From CAG-791 sp045130475 (GTDB taxonomy: Bacteria > Bacillota > Clostridia > Lachnospirales > Lachnospiraceae), in assembly GCA_045130475.1 (NCBI GenBank), contig JBGUPU010000075.1, positions 1 to 64,000 on the forward strand: a stretch of DNA of 64,000 bases. The letters run 5' to 3'. How positions within the stretch are numbered: the stretch's first letter is position 1; each line of letters begins with the position of its first letter. A program made the translations under genes and the position numbers. Under the pieces are notes generated by a model that ran no database searches, had not been told where the DNA came from, and was given only the letters and a program-made list of their open reading frames with translations. Positions 51,238-59,420 of this stretch are shown piece by piece.

Positions 51238-51796
51238 GGAATAACGGCTGACTGCATGCGTGCTTTGAGTACATTTGATGATATTTTCAGCGTGTTTCCA
51301 ACAGTTGAAGGCGGTGTCACTTTACTGAGCGGTTTAAAGGACCTGTTCATGCCGGCCGCTTCGGCCTATGTCACCAGTTACTTCCTGGTGTTCTTCGTCG
51401 GTGCCTTGTTCGGTGCGGTTTACCAGTTTCGGGAGCCGCGGAATCCATTGCAAAATGGATCGCAGGTATGTGTAAGGGCAGATATGTAGTACTATCGTTT
51501 TCATCATCACTTGTATACTCACATACGGAGGCGTTTCCGGCTTCGTTGTATTCTTTGTAATTTATCCGATCGCTCTGAACCTTTTCAAGGAGGCCAACCT
51601 GGAACAGGTTCACAGGATTGCGGCCATCGCAGCGGGCACGCTGGATACCCTGCCTCATCAGGGCGCGCAGATCACCCTGCTGGGCATCTGCAAAATGACC
51701 CACAAAGAGGCTTATTTTGATATCATGGTAACCCAGATCGTCATTCCCTTTATCGTGTGCTTCCTCTTCATCCTCATCTGCAGTCTGGGACTGTAG
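51217..51796 (+). pseudogene. Decayed GntP-family permease fragment
   Basis: Pieces of one permease are spread over three frames. Frame from 51217 gives GLKDLFMPAASAYVTSYFLVFFVGALFGAVYQF; after a one-base loss in a T run near 51427 the next frame gives AAESIAKWIAGMCKGRYVV; a second one-base loss near 51487 leads to ILTYGGVSGFVVFFVIYPIAL and on to the TAG at 51794. The order matches the first third to half of a GntP gluconate/short-chain-acid:H+ symporter (about 440 residues). The true N-terminus and the C-terminal half are missing, so this is a real decayed gene rather than only sequencing errors. No ribosome site precedes the first ATG. Confidence 0.75.
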
Positions 51797-52059
51797 GATT
51801 CAGAGTGCGGGGCTGCAGGATCAGGGAATCCACAAAGCTGTATACTCCCGCTGCCGTCGGAGCATGAACAGCAGCATAAGGTCATTCGATTACAAGAAAA
51901 AGCATTCTTTTCATTTACCGGAATGAAAAAACGTTGTATCATTAATATGTATATTTGCTGTGTCGTCTGAGATGGTTATCTTGATCGGGATGGCAGAACA
52001 ATATAGTAACCCCATATAAATTCATTTAAGGAATCCACAAAACTCAAAGGAGGAACAAA

Positions 52060-52848
52060 ATGGAATTCAAGAACTTACTGGTTGAAATCGAAGATGGTAT
52101 TGCGGTCGTAACGATCAATCGTCCCAAGGCTCTGAACGCACTCAACACCGAGACACTTTCCGAGCTCGATGCCTGCTTTGCAGAGATCGAAGCTAATCCC
52201 GATGTTAAGGTTCTGATTCTGACCGGTTCCGGCCAGAAGTCCTTCGTTGCCGGCGCTGACATCTCCGAGATGGTCAACGGCACTGCTCCCGAAGGCCGTA
52301 CTTTCGGTCTCCTTGCACGCGTTGCTTTCAAGCGCCTTGAGGATATGGAAAAGCCCACCATCGCTGCAGTCAACGGCTTCGCTCTGGGCGGCGGCTGCGA
52401 GATCTCCATGGCTTGCGACGTTACTCTGGCTTCCGACAATGCTAAGTTCGGTCAGCCTGAAGCTGGCCTGGGCATCATCCCCGGCTTCGGCGGCACACAG
52501 AGACTTCCTCGTCTGACCAACAAGAAGATCGCGAAAGAGCTCATCTTCGGCGCTGACATCATGATCGGTGCAGAGGAAGCTATGCGCATCGGCCTTGTAA
52601 ACCATGTCTATCCTCAGGATCAGCTCATGGCAGAGGCTAAGAAGCTTGCCGGCCACTTCATGAAGAGCTCTCCTTACAGTGTTGCTCTGGCTAAGCAGTG
52701 CATCAATGTCGGTCTTGATGTTGACCTCGATGCAGGCCTGAAGCTTGAGGCGAATATGTTCGGTCTGTCCTTCGCAACACATGACAAGAAGGAAGGCATG
52801 ACTGCATTCCTGGAGAAGAGGAAAGAGAAAAACTTCCTCGGCAAATAA
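52060..52848 (+). CDS. crt: Crotonase (3-hydroxyacyl-CoA dehydratase)
   Basis: 262 residues, enoyl-CoA hydratase/isomerase fold, close to clostridial Crt. It interconverts 3-hydroxybutyryl-CoA and crotonyl-CoA. The oxyanion-hole motif is GQKSFVAGADISEM (about 62-75) and ALGGGCEISMACD (about 109-121), and the catalytic Glu region is FGQPEAGLGIIPGFGGTQRL (about 131-150). Codons are strongly biased toward GCT, GTT, CTT and AAG, suggesting high expression. AAAGGAGG lies seven to eight bases before the ATG. It stands alone between the pseudogene and a terminator. Confidence 0.92.
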   Translation: MEFKNLLVEIEDGIAVVTINRPKALNALNTETLSELDACFAEIEANPDVKVLILTGSGQKSFVAGADISEMVNGTAPEGRTFGLLARVAFKRLEDMEKPTIAAVNGFALGGGCEISMACDVTLASDNAKFGQPEAGLGIIPGFGGTQRLPRLTNKKIAKELIFGADIMIGAEEAMRIGLVNHVYPQDQLMAEAKKLAGHFMKSSPYSVALAKQCINVGLDVDLDAGLKLEANMFGLSFATHDKKEGMTAFLEKRKEKNFLGK

Positions 52849-52914
52849 TTCCCGGAGACACTTCTTTGTAAAGAAATTTAAGTAAGCATTTTCCATCCAT
52901 ATGGACTGTGTTTC

Positions 52915-52957
52915 ATGCCGCCGCAGGCCATCCTGCAAGCGCCTGCGGCGGCATTTT
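52915..52957 (+). terminator. Terminator after crt
   Basis: ATGCCGCCGCAGGC pairs with GCCTGCGGCGGCAT, followed by TTTTT. Confidence 0.88.
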
Positions 52958-52981
52958 TGATAATCTGTGCGGCTGCACACG

Positions 52982-53037
52982 AATTATTGAACAAGTGAAT
53001 CATATAAATAGGTGATTTTTTCTGTCTTTCAATAATT
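52982..53037. promoter_or_regulatory. 10-bp inverted repeat flanking a TATAAA element
   Basis: AATTATTGAA (52982-52991) and its exact complement TTCAATAATT (53028-53037) flank TATAAATAGG, a likely -10, about 125 bases before the CoA-transferase start. This could be a regulator site controlling the gene. Confidence 0.45.
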
Positions 53038-53127
53038 GCCGGTTTGATTCATGTCTGCGGCTATGAACCGCGTTTACAGATTCAGTTTACAGATTCATAT
53101 GAATATCATTTGAAGGAGTATAGATCC

Positions 53128-54687
53128 ATGTCAGTTAAACCTATTATCAGTGCAGCGGAAGCCGCAAAATTTGTTCAGGACGGCATGACTTTTACCACAT
53201 CCGGATTCGTCGCATGCGAGATGCCCGAGTCCCTCAGCAAAGCTCTGGAGAAGAGCTTCCTTGAGACCGGTCATCCCCGTGATCTGACCCTTTTCTATGC
53301 TGCAGCGCAGGGCAACCGCGACGGCAGCGGCGCTGACCACTTTGCACACGAAGGCATGCTCAAGAGAGTCATCGGCGGCCACTACAACATGGTCCCCGAG
53401 CTCGGCAAGCTGATCTTCGCCAACAAGCTGGAAGCCTACAACCTGCCTCAGGGTACTCTGTCCCAGCTCTGCCGCGATATCGCAGCACACAAGGTCGGAA
53501 CCATTACCCACGTCGGTATGAATACTTTCTGTGATCCCCGTCTGCAGGGCGGCAAGCTCAACGACATCACCAAAGAGGATATCGTAGAGCTCGTCAACAT
53601 CGGCGGCGAGGAGAGACTGCTCTACAAGGCATTCCCGATCCAGGTCGGTTTTATCCGCGGTACTTTCGCAGACGAGAACGGCAACGTGACACTTGAGCGC
53701 GAGTGCGCTACCTGCGAGGCAACCTCTCTGGCAGCAGCTGTCCACAACAGCGGCGGCAAGGTTGTTGTCCAGGTCGAAAAGGTTGTCGAGTCCGGCAATC
53801 TGGATCCCCGTCTTGTCAAGATCCCCGGCATCTATGTCGACGCGATCTGTGTTGCAGAGGCTGAGGAAGATCAGTCCCAGTGCCAGGGCACACCCGGATT
53901 CGATCCCAGCATGACCGGCGACATCCGCATCCCTCTGGGCGCGATCCCCGCTCCCAAGCTCAGTGCCAAGAAGATCATGGGACGCCGTGCAGCTATGGAA
54001 CTCGAGGCAGATAAGGTCGTCAATCTGGGTATCGGCGCACCCGAATTCGTCTCCGCAGTTGCAAACGAAGAAGGCATCGGCGATTACATGACCCTGACCG
54101 TTGAGGCAGGCCCCATCGGCGGCGTTCCTCAGGGCGGCAACAAGTTCGGCGGCTCCATCAACGTCGAGGCGATCCTGGATCAGCCTTATCAGTTCGACTT
54201 CTACGATGGCGGCGGCGTTGACCTTGCCTTCCTGGGTCTTGCTGAGTGCGACAAGCACGGCAACATCAACGTTTCCAAGTTCGGTCCCCGTCTTGCAGGC
54301 TGCGGCGGCTTCATCAACATCACACAGAACGCCAAGAAGGTCTTCTTCATCGGTACCTTTACAGCCGGCGGCCTCAAGGAGCACTGTGAAGACGGCAAGC
54401 TGATCATCGATCAGGAAGGCCGCCAGAAGAAGCTCATCGACACTGTCGAGCAGATCACTTTCTCCGGTGAGTACGCTAACAAGACCGGCCAGCCCGTTAT
54501 GTACATCACAGAGCGCGCTGTCTTCAAACTTGAGAAGGACGGCGTCCATCTCGTAGAGATCGCACCCGGCATCGACCTGCAGACCCAGGTCCTTGATCTG
54601 ATGGACTTCGCACCCATCATTCCCGAGGGCGGCCCCAAGCTTATGGACGAGCGCATCTTCCGCGATGAGCCCATGGGCCTGAAGTAA
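53128..54687 (+). CDS. pct: Pct-type (propionate/acetyl) CoA-transferase
   Basis: 519 residues, class I CoA-transferase with fused alpha and beta halves, like propionate CoA-transferase of Clostridium propionicum. Shared blocks include TTSGFV, QGNRDGSGADHFAHEG, NDITKEDIVELV, GIYVDAI, and the catalytic glutamate in TLTVEAGPIGGVPQGG. SKFGPRLAGCGGFINITQNAKKVFF and EIAPGIDLQTQ are also typical. It exchanges CoA between short-chain acyl-CoA and acetate; the natural acyl group may be propionyl, lactoyl or butyryl. AAGGAG precedes ATG 53128. It uses the same high-expression codons as crt. Confidence 0.9.
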   Translation: MSVKPIISAAEAAKFVQDGMTFTTSGFVACEMPESLSKALEKSFLETGHPRDLTLFYAAAQGNRDGSGADHFAHEGMLKRVIGGHYNMVPELGKLIFANKLEAYNLPQGTLSQLCRDIAAHKVGTITHVGMNTFCDPRLQGGKLNDITKEDIVELVNIGGEERLLYKAFPIQVGFIRGTFADENGNVTLERECATCEATSLAAAVHNSGGKVVVQVEKVVESGNLDPRLVKIPGIYVDAICVAEAEEDQSQCQGTPGFDPSMTGDIRIPLGAIPAPKLSAKKIMGRRAAMELEADKVVNLGIGAPEFVSAVANEEGIGDYMTLTVEAGPIGGVPQGGNKFGGSINVEAILDQPYQFDFYDGGGVDLAFLGLAECDKHGNINVSKFGPRLAGCGGFINITQNAKKVFFIGTFTAGGLKEHCEDGKLIIDQEGRQKKLIDTVEQITFSGEYANKTGQPVMYITERAVFKLEKDGVHLVEIAPGIDLQTQVLDLMDFAPIIPEGGPKLMDERIFRDEPMGLK

Positions 54688-54714
54688 TCATTGCAAAAGT
54701 TATTGAAAAAATAT

Positions 54715-54760
54715 ACCGGCCGGCCTGAGCAAAAAGGGATATATTATCAGACCGGCCGGT
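54715..54760 (+). terminator. Probable terminator after the CoA-transferase gene
   Basis: ACCGGCCGG pairs with CCGGCCGGT across about 28 bases. The downstream T run is weak (ATTTTTC after GACCGGAA). Each arm is itself nearly palindromic, so other folds are possible. Confidence 0.5.
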
Positions 54761-54959
54761 GACCGGAAATTTTTCGGCAGCTGTCCGGGAGGGCGGATGT
54801 CTGTCTTCAATCGTTTCTGTGTCCTGTGCCTTTTGAGTCTGTGTAGTTTTTGGGGTAGCAAAGCAGCAAAGGAGGCGCGTCGGGACAGGGAATCGGTATG
54901 ACGGAAACTGCTCATTCGGATTAAAAATAGTTATAAAATGTTTAGGAAAGGAACGTAAT

Positions 54960-56099
54960 ATGGATTTCAAGTTAACTGAAGAGCAGGCAAAGATTAAACA
55001 GATGGCAGCAGATTTCGCAGCGAACGATCTGGCTCCCACAATTCTTGAGCGCGACGCAGCGGGAGAGTTCCCCACCGAGCTGTTCAAGAAATTCGGTAAG
55101 ACCGGCGCTTACGGTCTTCCTTATCCCAAGGAAGTCGGCGGTCTCGGCGGCAGCTATATGAGCTATGTTCAGGCTGTCATGGAAATCTCCAAGGTTGATG
55201 CTGCTTTCGGTATCATCTACTCTGTTGACACTTCCCTGTATGGCGGCTCCATCATGAATTCTTCTGCTCCCATCGAGATCAAGAAGAAATTCCTCGAGCC
55301 CATCACTTACGGTGAGAAGATCGGTTCCTTCGGTCTGACCGAGCCCGGTGCAGGTTCCGATGCTGCAGGCTGCAAGACTGTTGCTGTTCAGGACGGCGAC
55401 GAGTGGGTGATCAACGGCTCCAAGTGCTTCAACACAAACGGCCCCGTTGCTGATTTCACAGTTATCTATGCTCTGACCGATCCCGCTCTGGGAACCAAGG
55501 GCATGGCTGCATTCGTAGTTGAGAAAGGCACACCCGGATTCACTGTAGGCCGTGTCGAGAACAAGATGGGTATCCGCCAGGCACAGGTCTCCGAGATGCA
55601 TCTGGAGAACGTCCGTGTTCCCGCTGAGCAGATGATCGCCAAGCCCGGCGAAGGCTTCAAGCTTGCTATGAAGACTCTTGACGGCGGCCGTATCGGCGTT
55701 GCTGCACAGGGTCTTGGTATCGCCAAGGGCGCTTTCGAGGCAGCTGTTGCATATATGAAACAGCGCGAGCAGTTCGGCAAGCCCATCTGCAAGAACCAGT
55801 TCCTTGCATTCAAGATGGCTGAGCTGGCAACCCAGATCAAGTCCGCTGAGCTCCTTCTCTACAATGCAGTGGCAGCACATGACAGCGGCCGCTACACCAT
55901 CGAAGCTGCAATGGCAAAACTTGCCTGCACAGACGCTGCTATGGAAATGACCACATGGGCAACCCAGTTCATGGGCGGCAACGGCTTCATGAAAGAGTAT
56001 CATGTTGAGCGCATGATGCGTGATGCCAAGATCACTCAGATCTACGAAGGCACCAACGAGATCCAGAAGCTCATCATCTCCGGTTCTCTGTTCCGCTGA
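54960..56099 (+). CDS. Short-chain acyl-CoA dehydrogenase (butyryl-/acryloyl-CoA reductase type)
   Basis: 379 residues, complete acyl-CoA dehydrogenase. It reduces enoyl-CoA using electrons from Etf. Visible are FGLTEPGAGSDAAG (about 120-135), NGSKCFNTNG, MKTLDGGRIGVAAQGLGIAKGAFE, and the catalytic glutamate in IYEGTNEIQKLIISG near the C-terminus. It resembles clostridial butyryl-CoA dehydrogenase; AcrC-like acryloyl-CoA reductase is an alternative. AAAGGA precedes the ATG. Codon bias again suggests strong expression. In many butyrate producers this gene is fused in one operon with etfBA; here they are separated. Confidence 0.92.
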   Translation: MDFKLTEEQAKIKQMAADFAANDLAPTILERDAAGEFPTELFKKFGKTGAYGLPYPKEVGGLGGSYMSYVQAVMEISKVDAAFGIIYSVDTSLYGGSIMNSSAPIEIKKKFLEPITYGEKIGSFGLTEPGAGSDAAGCKTVAVQDGDEWVINGSKCFNTNGPVADFTVIYALTDPALGTKGMAAFVVEKGTPGFTVGRVENKMGIRQAQVSEMHLENVRVPAEQMIAKPGEGFKLAMKTLDGGRIGVAAQGLGIAKGAFEAAVAYMKQREQFGKPICKNQFLAFKMAELATQIKSAELLLYNAVAAHDSGRYTIEAAMAKLACTDAAMEMTTWATQFMGGNGFMKEYHVERMMRDAKITQIYEGTNEIQKLIISGSLFR

Positions 56100-56456
56100 T
56101 CTAAGCGCATAGAACCGCCCGAAGAGATGATCTGATACAGGCTTAGCTGCTGTATCACTGCTTCAGGGGGCAGGTACAGTCTGCGATTCCTGTGGTACGT
56201 CTTAAATGGACGGTCAGATTATCTTGAATATTTATAAAGAATACCCGGTCTGCCCTTATAGGGAAGGCCGGGTATTCTTTATGCTGTATTTTAGTGCATT
56301 AATGTCTTGCAGAACGAAAGCAAAAAGGATATCCTAATAAATGGTTTTTTCAAATAAAGAAAAGCATACGCTGCCGGTTTTCTGCGGAAATCGGCAGGGT
56401 CTGTAAAAATTAGAAGAGCAGGCGGGGAATCTGCCTGGCGCAAGGAGGTTTATTGC
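56100..56456 (+). other. Spacer between the acyl-CoA dehydrogenase and hydratase genes
   Basis: 357 bases without a gene. It contains the terminator at 56236-56280; the remaining 175 bases lead into the hydratase gene, with AT-rich sequence but no promoter clear enough to call. Confidence 0.5.
56236..56280 (+). terminator. Terminator after the acyl-CoA dehydrogenase gene
   Basis: AAAGAATACCCGG pairs with CCGGGTATTCTTT, with an inner CCC/GGG stem. The symmetrical A and T ends could serve both strands. Confidence 0.8.
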
Positions 56457-58757
56457 ATGATCAAACTGTATGACGGCGGTGTTTATCTGATCAAGGGCAC
56501 AGAGATCATTCCGGAAGCAGAATCTGCAAGGGTAGAGCAGATGACCGGCCGGAAGGCATGTCCCGCGGAGGATAAGAAGGGCACAATCGCATATTCTATT
56601 TTAAAAGCACATAATACAGCGGATGATATGGACAATCTGCGGATCCGTTTTGATTCCATGGCATCCCATGACATCACCTTCGTCGGCATCGTTCAGACAG
56701 CACGCGCTTCGGGCATGGAGAAATTCCCGCTTCCCTATGTTCTGACCAACTGCCACAACTCCCTTTGTGCTGTGGGCGGCACCATCAACGAGGATGACCA
56801 CATGTTTGGTCTGAGCGCCGCAAAGAAGTACGGCGGAATCTATGTTCCTCCTCATATTGCGGTCATCCACCAGTATATGCGCGAAGCAATGGCGGGCTGC
56901 GGCAAAATGATCCTGGGGTCGGATTCCCACACCCGATACGGTGCGCTCGGCACCATGGCTATCGGCGAGGGCGGCGGCGAGCTGGGCAAGCAGCTGCTTC
57001 GTGACACTTATGATGTCGCCTATCCCGGTGTGGTCGCGGTCTATCTGGAAGGAAAGCCCGCTCCTTATGTCGGTCCTCAGGATATCGCGCTGGCCATCAT
57101 CGGCGCGGTCTTCAAAAACGGCTATGTAAAGAATAAGGTCATGGAATTTGTCGGCCCCGGTGTAGCCTCCATGGATACAGATTACCGGAACGGTGTCGAT
57201 GTTATGACGACAGAGACTACCTGCCTGTCCTCCGTCTGGAGGACCGATGAGGATACAAAGGCTTATCTGACGGCCCACGGAAGACCGGAGGATTATACAG
57301 AGCTGAACCCTGCGGATGTCACTTACTACGATGGCTGTGTCCGCGTGGATCTCAGTGCTGTCAAGCCCATGATCGCCCTTCCTTTCCACCCCAGCAATGT
57401 CTACACCATCGATGAGCTTAACGCAAACCTGGAGGATATCCTCCGCACTGTCGAGGTCGAAGCGGACCGCATCGCCAACGGCAGAGCGAAATTCACGCTC
57501 CTGGACAAGATCAAAGACGGGAAGCTGCAGGTCCAGCAGGGCATCATCGCCGGCTGCGCTGGCGGCAACTATACCAATATCGTAGAGGCCGCAAACCTGC
57601 TGCGCGGAAAGAGCTGCGGCAACGGCGAGTTCTCTCTGGATGTCTATCCCTCCTCCCAGCCGGTCTTCATCGACCTGGCCAGAAAGGGCTATGTGGCGGA
57701 CCTCATGGCGGCAGGCGCTATTGTCAAGACTGCCTTCTGCGGCCCCTGCTTCGGCGCAGGCGACACACCTATGCACAACGGTCTGTCTATCCGCCACACC
57801 ACCAGAAACTTCCCCAACCGCGAGGGTTCCAAGCCCGGCAACGGCCAGATGGCAGCGGCGGCCCTCATGGATGCCCGCTCCATCGCTGCTTCCGCGGCAA
57901 ACGGCGGTATCCTGACTTCCGCGGCAGAATTCGACACCTGGGGCAATGTGCCCGCTCATGATTACGATGACACTGTCTACAGAGCACGTGTCTATCAGGG
58001 ATTCGGCAAGGAAGATCCCTCTGTGGAGCTCTTTGACGGTCCAAACATCAAGCCCTGGCCGGAGATGGAGGCCCTGGCGGACAATATCCTGCTCAAGGTC
58101 TGCTCCAAGATCCTGGATGATGTCACGACCACCGATGAGCTGATTCCGTCCGGCGAGACATCCTCCTTCCGTTCCAACCCTCTGGGGCTGGCTGAGTTCA
58201 CTCTCTCCAGGCGCGATCCTGAGTATGTAGGCCGCTCCAAGGCAGTTGACCGGATCGAGCGTTACCGCGTCGCAGGAAAGAGCGCTGCGGAGAAGGATCC
58301 TGTCCTCGCGGATGTCTATAAAGTGATCAATACCATTCCGGGCTCCGAGTCTGTCAATGTGCAGGACATCGAGATCGGCTCCATGATCTATGCCAACAAG
58401 CCCGGTGACGGCTCTGCGCGTGAGCAGGCGGCTTCCTGCCAGCGTGTCATCGGCGGTCTGGCCAATATTACGCAGGAATACGCGACCAAGAGATATCGCT
58501 CCAACGTCATGAACTGGGGTATGATCCCTTTCCATCTCAAAGGTGAGCCCACAGTCTTTGACATCGGCGATTACATCTATGTCCCCGGCATCCGTGCGGC
58601 TCTTGACGGAGATCTCTCCGATATCAAAGGTTATGTCATCAGGGACGGCAAAGCCGAGCAGATCGATCTCTATATTCAGGATATGACTGAGAATGAGCGT
58701 GAGATCGTCAAGGCCGGCTGCCTGATCAACTTCAACCGCAACCGTACCAGAGGATAA
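56457..58757 (+). CDS. Aconitase-family hydratase (YbhJ-like)
   Basis: 766 residues, [4Fe-4S] hydro-lyase of the aconitase superfamily, most like the E. coli YbhJ branch. Cluster cysteines lie in CAGGNYTN (about 362) and CGPCFGAG (about 427-430), with an earlier SDSHTRYGALGTMAIGEGGGE loop (about 155-175). The C-terminal swivel domain includes SCQRVIGGLANITQEYATKRYRSNVMNWGMIPF. It may act as aconitase or on another hydroxyacid, such as one made in amino-acid or propionate metabolism. AGGAGG precedes the ATG. It is monocistronic, with a terminator downstream. Confidence 0.85.
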   Translation: MIKLYDGGVYLIKGTEIIPEAESARVEQMTGRKACPAEDKKGTIAYSILKAHNTADDMDNLRIRFDSMASHDITFVGIVQTARASGMEKFPLPYVLTNCHNSLCAVGGTINEDDHMFGLSAAKKYGGIYVPPHIAVIHQYMREAMAGCGKMILGSDSHTRYGALGTMAIGEGGGELGKQLLRDTYDVAYPGVVAVYLEGKPAPYVGPQDIALAIIGAVFKNGYVKNKVMEFVGPGVASMDTDYRNGVDVMTTETTCLSSVWRTDEDTKAYLTAHGRPEDYTELNPADVTYYDGCVRVDLSAVKPMIALPFHPSNVYTIDELNANLEDILRTVEVEADRIANGRAKFTLLDKIKDGKLQVQQGIIAGCAGGNYTNIVEAANLLRGKSCGNGEFSLDVYPSSQPVFIDLARKGYVADLMAAGAIVKTAFCGPCFGAGDTPMHNGLSIRHTTRNFPNREGSKPGNGQMAAAALMDARSIAASAANGGILTSAAEFDTWGNVPAHDYDDTVYRARVYQGFGKEDPSVELFDGPNIKPWPEMEALADNILLKVCSKILDDVTTTDELIPSGETSSFRSNPLGLAEFTLSRRDPEYVGRSKAVDRIERYRVAGKSAAEKDPVLADVYKVINTIPGSESVNVQDIEIGSMIYANKPGDGSAREQAASCQRVIGGLANITQEYATKRYRSNVMNWGMIPFHLKGEPTVFDIGDYIYVPGIRAALDGDLSDIKGYVIRDGKAEQIDLYIQDMTENEREIVKAGCLINFNRNRTRG

Positions 58758-58778
58758 GAGCCGGATATTCAGGAAAGG

Positions 58779-58819
58779 AACCTGCAGACATTTCCATGTG
58801 AAGTGTCTGCAGGTTTTTT
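58779..58819 (+). terminator. Terminator after the hydratase gene
   Basis: AACCTGCAGACA pairs with TGTCTGCAGGTT, followed by a T run. The 3' arm is trailed by two further copies of ATGTGCAGGTTTTT, a short tandem repeat. Confidence 0.88.
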
Positions 58820-58930
58820 ATGTGCAGGTTTTTATGTGCAGGTTTTTGCGGGCGGCGGAGACTGTAATTTGACCCGGGCAGCTGTATAATAATAGCAAAA
58901 AGTACCGTAAAAAAAGGGAGAGAGTGCGTC

Positions 58931-59374
58931 ATGCAGATCAGGATCAATGTCCGGGGAGCATCCCGGAAAAAGGCTTCGATCATTCAGAAGACTGCTGAGT
59001 ATCCGGACAAAAAAATGACTGTGGAGGAGTTTCTTGCTCAGACAGTCAGACAGAATGTCAGGGAATACAATGAACGAAAAGACCGGGGGACCATACTGCG
59101 CCTTTTTTCGGGAACGCAGGAAGGGGAAAGGGTCGAGGATGTGCTGAAGGGCGGTATGCAGACCGGGAAGGTGTCGTATGGGGATCCCATGGATGACAGA
59201 AGAGCGGACGAGAAGAAAGCGGTAGAGAATGCGCTGCAGTGTTTTGATGACGGGATCGTGGCACTGTTTGCGGACGGAGTGCGGTACAGGCAGAGAAAAG
59301 AGATGATCCCCCTGAAAGAACAGAGCGAGGTGACCTTTGTCAGGCTGACCTTCCTCGCAGGGCGGATGTGGTGA
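58931..59374 (+). CDS. Hypothetical protein upstream of YehI-like gene
   Basis: 147 residues, not recognised. A basic N-terminus (QIRINVRGASRKKASI) is followed by a helical middle (TVEEFLAQTVRQNVREYNERKD) and an acidic part ending EQSEVTFVRLTFLAGRMW, a motif that looks like a beta-strand at the tail. There is no signal peptide or membrane helix. GGGAG is just upstream and TATAAT lies at 58885-58890. The 46-base gap to the giant downstream gene suggests co-transcription and a shared job. Confidence 0.7.
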   Translation: MQIRINVRGASRKKASIIQKTAEYPDKKMTVEEFLAQTVRQNVREYNERKDRGTILRLFSGTQEGERVEDVLKGGMQTGKVSYGDPMDDRRADEKKAVENALQCFDDGIVALFADGVRYRQRKEMIPLKEQSEVTFVRLTFLAGRMW

Positions 59375-59420
59375 CGGCAGAACAGACAGGAGCGAGTCTT
59401 GATAAGCACGGGAGGGCGTG

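Noticed and set aside
53131..54549. Long open frame antisense to the CoA-transferase gene
   Set aside because: Opposite a full-length Pct-type enzyme; no ribosome site and no recognisable domain.
56601..58535. Long open frame antisense to the hydratase gene (644 codons)
   Set aside because: It mirrors a strongly supported aconitase-family gene; the antisense product has no domains and arises from biased codon use.
58800..58850. CRISPR-like or tandem repeat array (ATGTGCAGGTTTTT copies)
   Set aside because: Only two short direct copies trailing a terminator arm, with no spacers; simple duplication.
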